The position numbers and the translations under genes are program-made. Shown piece by piece: positions 59,282 through 64,000 of a stretch of 64,000 nt of DNA. The DNA comes from Primula veris (Eukaryota; Streptophyta; Magnoliopsida; Ericales; Primulaceae): assembly GCA_963682055.1 (NCBI GenBank), contig OY821750.1, forward strand, positions 6,884,501 to 6,948,500. The letters are read 5' to 3'. The stretch's first letter is position 1. Each line of letters starts with the position of its first letter. The notes beneath the pieces are model-generated. The model was not told the DNA's origin. It saw only the letters and a list, made by a program, of their open reading frames with translations, and ran no database searches.

Positions 59282-59720
59282 ACTGCTTCGGTTCTAAAAA
59301 CCGAATGTGTGATTTTGGCCACACAAAGAAATCTCCAACTTTTACTTCACGAATTATCTTTGCATCAGTTTCCTTGTAATATCAGAATTTCCAACAAGTG
59401 GGCATCTTTCGCTTATTAGATCTTGCAATTGATTGGTAGTCAATAATCGAGGAAATCCAGTACATGCAATTGACTGTTAAAATATATTTCAAATATTACG
59501 ACAATTTATTTAAAAAGATCCTAAAGAAAATCCAACTTGGACTAGATGATATAGATTAAGAGTTCCATAGCAAAAGCCACCTTACACAGGTTGTACTTTG
59601 TCTCAACCAGTATATATGATGTAACAAAATTATGTAAAGGATCTGGGTGAAACCTACCCCATACACGATCTGCCAAACTTGCTTTCCTCCCTTTGCTAGA
59701 TTTAATTATTTTTCTACACC
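59282..59720 (-). pseudogene. unrecognised spliced coding remnants
   Basis: Two minus-strand segments look protein-coding. 59720-59594 reads GRKASLADRVWGRFHPDPLH and NFVTSYILVETKYNL, ending near a GT. After TTTTAACAG, 59476-59366 reads SIACTGFPRLLTTNQLQDL and ISERCPLVGNSDITRKLMQ. The second needs a one-base frame change near 59365 to continue as VGDFFVWPKSHIRFLEPKQ to a stop at 59285. I do not recognise the family. It may be the 3' end of a decayed gene or a captured fragment. Confidence 0.4.
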
Positions 59721-59943
59721 TAAGCATGAAAATTAAATTTTTGAAAGGTAAACACGTTCAGTAGAAAAAAAAACATACGAATAAAAATACTACAAGGTCC
59801 GGATTGGAGGCAGAAAAAACGGTACCAGCCAATCACCATAACCATCAGAAAAGGTCAAAAATAACATAAATAAATAGAGCAGGCATTGTTTTTCTAGAGA
59901 ATAGGCATCAACACAACCATTCTACCTCAATTGTCGAAATACT

Positions 59944-60060
59944 CAACTGGTGCATAATATAAAAAGCATAAGTTCGTGCATCAACTGGTGCATAACATAA
60001 AAAGCATAAGTTCGTGTATCAACTGGTGCATAACATAAAAAGCACAAAAAAGCAGCCATA
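59944..60060. repeat. tandem repeat, three ~38-bp units
   Basis: TCAACTGGTGCATAACATAA with AAAGCATAAGTTCGTG, three copies starting near 59943, 59981 and 60020. Confidence 0.88.
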
Positions 60061-61363
60061 CATTCCTTGACTTCTAAAACAAAGTATAAAATTCATATAT
60101 ACATGTAACGTCCGCAAGGACTCGAGTCAAAATACGAAACAAATCTAATCAAAGGTTAAAACCATGATACTAAGTCCCATCAGAAGCACTAAACCCACAC
60201 ATGCACGATTTTATTAACAAATAAACACACATCTTCCAAACTCAAAACCCAAATTTTTATACAGTTTATCACATGCTAAGTACTCATGGAATAAATAATG
60301 TCAGGAGCTTATAGATGAAAAAGAGTGGAATACATTTATTGTTTTCTCTAGTGTAGTTGAAATACTCGTAAATTAGATATTAGAATTCCCTTATTCTGTT
60401 TTGGTGATTATTGATTTCTTTGTAATGAGTTTTCCTTTTTGATCAGAGATATAATTAGAGCATCAGAAATTTGCCCAAAAGCAAGAGCGTTGATCTGCTT
60501 TAATTTCCTAAGTTTGCCTATATCAGTTTACAAGACAAATCCTAAACCGGTTTCTGTCCAAAACTTTTTAAAAATTTGGAGCAATGACTCTGTAGTTTCA
60601 AAAGATCTGCATCTAAATGAGAATACTTTTACAAGTGGAGAAGGCACAACCACTATGAGGAGGTACCAAAGTGTAAGATGGAACAACCAATATAAGTAAA
60701 AGTGAAATGAACGCACTTTAAATAAGCCAAGATGTGCTCGTCATAGGTATCTGCATGTTCCAGAACAAAAGTGCGCAAGAAATCGTCGAAAAGCAACCCT
60801 AGCTCAAGACAAAAACGATAAAGAAAAATTGCAAACATAAAAGTTACCCTTACTTCCATATTCGACCATTCAGTACCTCAGATCCCAATATTGGAAGCCG
60901 ACACCTGCAACACCGCGCCTTCCTCCTTTAGCTAAAAAATTGAAGCCTTATTTAGTCATATCTTAAGTTTAGTAAAGCATAATCAAGTAGAGAATCAAAT
61001 CACCTTCTCATAGCTAGAGGCCTAGAGCAAAAACTATCATCAGTTTGAAAATAGATATGGTTCAAACTCTAGAATTTAGATATCACTATTTGTACAGACA
61101 TATGGGCAATGTACATGCATTTGCTGAATTTTACACAGATGCAATATTTACAAATTAGAAAACATGTAGAATTTAGTTTAGCATAAGAAGACTCTAATCA
61201 AATGAATTCAAAGTAAAACCTGTCTTAATTAAAAGTTGAGATTCACAATAAAATAACCTCATCTTTATCGACCTTTATGTTTACATAAATAAATTAAAAA
61301 TACTACTCGTATTATCTTTTAGCTACTATTTACAAAAAGTACTAATGGGGATAGATTGATTAC
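60061..61363. other. unassigned, possible exon remnants
   Basis: An open plus-strand frame (60439-60699) and minus-strand frames (60859-60653) overlap. None shows a family motif. A minus-strand acceptor (TTTTTTAG near 60936) is followed by CTAAAGGAGG. If it is spliced to the VHS/GAT gene upstream it gives an immediate stop. Confidence 0.3.
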
Positions 61364-63970
61364 CCTTTTTCAAACTGCTTATTGACGTTTGTATTAATAA
61401 GGGGTGGATCAACTGTGGTTACTTGTCGAACCAGCTCGGGTTTTGGCTTTTCTGGTTCCACCAGTTTTCCTGTTGCAATAGATTCATGTTTGGCTAATAA
61501 ACGCTGCAATTCATCATTTACTGCAAGTTCTTGACAAAGCAGTACCTCGTCCCTGGTACGAAATGGTCAAATTAAAAATTAATTTTGTGCAATAAATTTA
61601 AAAGATAAACTAAACACAACGAGGTTATAAAACTATGGAGAGAGATCATTTTTTACACTGAATCAAATAATTAGTATACCACCAGTAATAGTGCAACTTA
61701 GAAGCAATAGTTATGTACTAATTGTCCGAGTACGTCGGTGTACCAAGACACAATTTGCAAAAAATACGATAATTATTAAAGCAACATTAAAAATTAAACT
61801 TTCAAATATTTGTGAATTTTGAAAGATTGGTGTACTAATTGTTTGATAATTTGATTTTGCATTGATTGGTGTATACAATGTAAAAGTCTAAAGTTTGGTC
61901 AATTAAGTTATTATTTTTCTTAGATTGGTGACCAAATTGTTAACTTTAATAGTACGATCCTAGTTGTTAAAAAAGATAGATTGGTGTCTGAAAATATTTG
62001 TTTCCTTATAACTGTGTCTCTTTGTAATTTAGAAAAAAAGAAAATGTCAAGCCAGAGAATACTCCAGAAAGAGAGATAAAAAGAATGAGAGGAATAAAAG
62101 AAAATAACAGAGGGGCAGGTGTGGAGATATAAGGAAACCTACAGTTACTAACAAAGAAATGAGGTTGACTCGAAAAGAGTACTTTGCGTTTACATCTTCA
62201 AAACAAGACAGGTCTGGTTGTATTACCAACCATGAATACTTTGTAAAGTACAGAAATACTAAAGTAGTTAATGTTTTAGTTCCAGACAAATTGTATTGAG
62301 TACCGACAGAGTAATGCTATGTTTACTCCTCTTACAATCTAAGAACACTCCAGTCCCTGACAGGTTTGAAAAGATAATTCAGTAAACCTGCTCAATTGTC
62401 AAGGAATTTGTTGCCATATAGTTCTGGTCCTGCTATGTAAGGTTGCTAATGTTTGGAACGTTGTACTGAGTAAGAGGAGTAAACATCAGAGTAGGGAAGA
62501 TATGTAATGCAACAACTTACGATGTTGAGTTTACAAGGTGTACAACTCTTTCTTTGTAGTTACGACACTGCGCCACCAGGTCCATAATAACCTCTTGTCT
62601 AAGACCCTATAAAATATATAAGATATACATTTAAGACTTTTTAAAATATGCGAATGAATTTTCTTGAAAATATAGCAATACCTCTTTATTCCTTGGATCT
62701 ATTGCATTCAGCATTTCAGCCAGGACATCCATTATACTTTTCGCATTTTGAATTTCTGACAAACTGCAGAAACAAAAAAATCATTCCAAATCATATTACA
62801 GAACAACAATATATCTGTTCAGCTTGGTGAAGATAAGAAACTTCAATTAGCCTAAACTTCTGCCTATTCCTGATCTTTTCCTATCCCAATTAACTGGCAA
62901 ATAAATGACGGCGCTTCTTCAGGAAATCCATTTGTCCTATTATGATGTATAGCAAGAAAATAAATTCACAAACTCCCAATCCCTTTTCACCCTCTAACTT
63001 TTTGTATTAATCCGAGAAAGGTCAAATATGTACCTCAACAAAGAAAACTCAGGCATCCCAGAAGACTCAGGCTCATCATGCCTATTTTCTGTAGATCCTA
63101 TATTTTGTGGAACTGACGTTAAAGGATGTGTTTGAGGGGGTGTAAATACAGGGGCAGCGTTATCTGTTCTCTGGGGAAATACTACACCAACACGCTAAAA
63201 ACAACAAAAGATATATGAATATATATGTAAGCCTGTTAATAAGCAAAAGTAAACATGAACTGTTAATAAGCATATCTTACCAAAGCAATCAACTTAAGCA
63301 CCCACCAATAACTCCTGACCCGAGGTCCTCCAAATGCTTCTTGCCATGTATCGATAAGGATCAAAATCTTTTCTTTAACATGAAAATCCGGCTAGAGACA
63401 GAAACAACTGAACTTATCTATTAACTGTTAAATAAATATAAATTGCTAAAAACAGCTTGCATATACTACGAGGGAGCTACAACGGTTTGTTTGGTAGCAC
63501 CTTTTTTTAAGCAAATAGGCTACATTTCATGATGTTTAGGGAGAAAAAGGTTAGCTTTAGGTTAAAAAAACTTATTTAGGTTGAAAACCAGAAAATCTCA
63601 GATTTTACGCAACAATATAAAGAACACAGAGCTTAAAAAGATCCAACTAAATAGGGCTTGAATGGCCTCAGCTTTTGAATAAATAAGCTGGAGGTTTTAG
63701 GTTGAGAAAATATCTGAGATTCAAAAGCAAAAACATTTGGTTACAGCCAAAGTAGCTTTTATGCAAATAGGCTACAACCAAACAAGGCTTGAATAAGCTA
63801 CAGAAGTATAGTTTTAAGTAAACAGACAATAAATTGTACCTTAAAAGTTGCAGTCAAAAAAGGCAATAAACCTTCTTTTTTGCTATCTTCACCGTATCAT
63901 GGAGCACGGCTTTCTCCGCCACATGCCTATGAATGAGATCTCCACAGTTCTTTATGATCGTCTCCAAGAG
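61364..63970 (-). CDS. TOM1-like (TOL) VHS/GAT protein, partial
   Basis: Six exons on the minus strand: 63970-63872, 63391-63281, 63194-63034, 62763-62682, 62606-62521 and 61552-61364. All have GT/AG borders and compatible phases. The start lies beyond the window. The first two exons are the end of a VHS domain (LLETIIKNCGDLIHRHVAEK, then PDFHVKEKILILIDTWQEA). After a linker (VVFPQRTDNAAPVFTPPQT) comes a GAT domain (MDVLAEMLNAIDPRNKE, EVIMDLVAQCRNYKERVV, DEVLLCQELAVNDELQRLL). TOL proteins bind ubiquitin and sort membrane cargo for vacuolar degradation. After FGGPR the usual ARYPQYYAAYQELL helix is replaced by VRSYWWVLKLIAL. Another frame there reads QELLVGA then a stop, so this end of VHS is damaged. 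The protein stops soon after GAT, lacking the usual long C-terminus. Confidence 0.75.
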
Positions 63971-64000
63971 CTATTAAAAAAATAATGATAATCAGTATTG

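Noticed and set aside
60330..60360. CTCTAGTGTAG as the right end of the CACTA element starting at 58178
   Set aside because: The inward sequence is not an inverted copy of CACTACACCAAAATGG, and the flanking 3 bp do not match the left CTA.

Overview
The window is nuclear DNA of a flowering plant, probably a eudicot. It is AT-rich with spliced genes, carries plant-type Copia, LINE, Helitron, MULE, hAT and CACTA-like elements and a Cassandra 5S-bearing TRIM, and holds two plant gene families (a neprosin-domain protein and a TOM1-like VHS/GAT protein). The species cannot be named from the sequence alone. Most of the 64 kb is nested transposons. Only one gene looks complete and intact: the neprosin gene at 49991-52659.

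Layout. 1-2158 is the 3' part of a broken Copia element ending in its LTR. 2185-6511 is AT-rich non-coding DNA with diverged repeats of a ~1.4-kb unit. 6517-7700 is a solo LTR with an exact 5-bp target duplication. 8914-17479 (possibly to ~24.8 kb) is a decayed Helitron RepHel gene on the minus strand. It is split by a LINE (12518-14335), a solo LTR (14702-16986) and a full-length Copia (17480-22768) that itself holds a Cassandra TRIM (17945-18609). A further solo LTR lies at 22910-24382.

25314-49607 is bounded by inverted, diverged ends of a small TIR element that captured a methyltransferase gene fragment. Inside it sits a ~21-kb Mutator-like element (~28052-49342). The MULE has a nearly intact transposase gene on the minus strand and a second, spliced but broken gene on the plus strand. 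Its introns and spacers are full of the word GCATACACAAT / ATTGTGTATGC and of minisatellites built on it. The MULE in turn received a solo LTR (28963-30877) and a Copia element (31566-38262).

Right of this come the neprosin gene, a degraded LINE (~53.93-56.76 kb), a non-autonomous hAT-like element with an 8-bp target duplication (57226-58072), a CACTA-like terminus (58178), unidentified coding remnants (59.3-60.9 kb) and part of a TOM1-like VHS/GAT gene running off the right edge (61364-63970).

The strongest result is the order of insertions, read from exact target-site duplications. The best candidate for something undescribed is the large MULE with its passenger gene and its element-wide repeated word.
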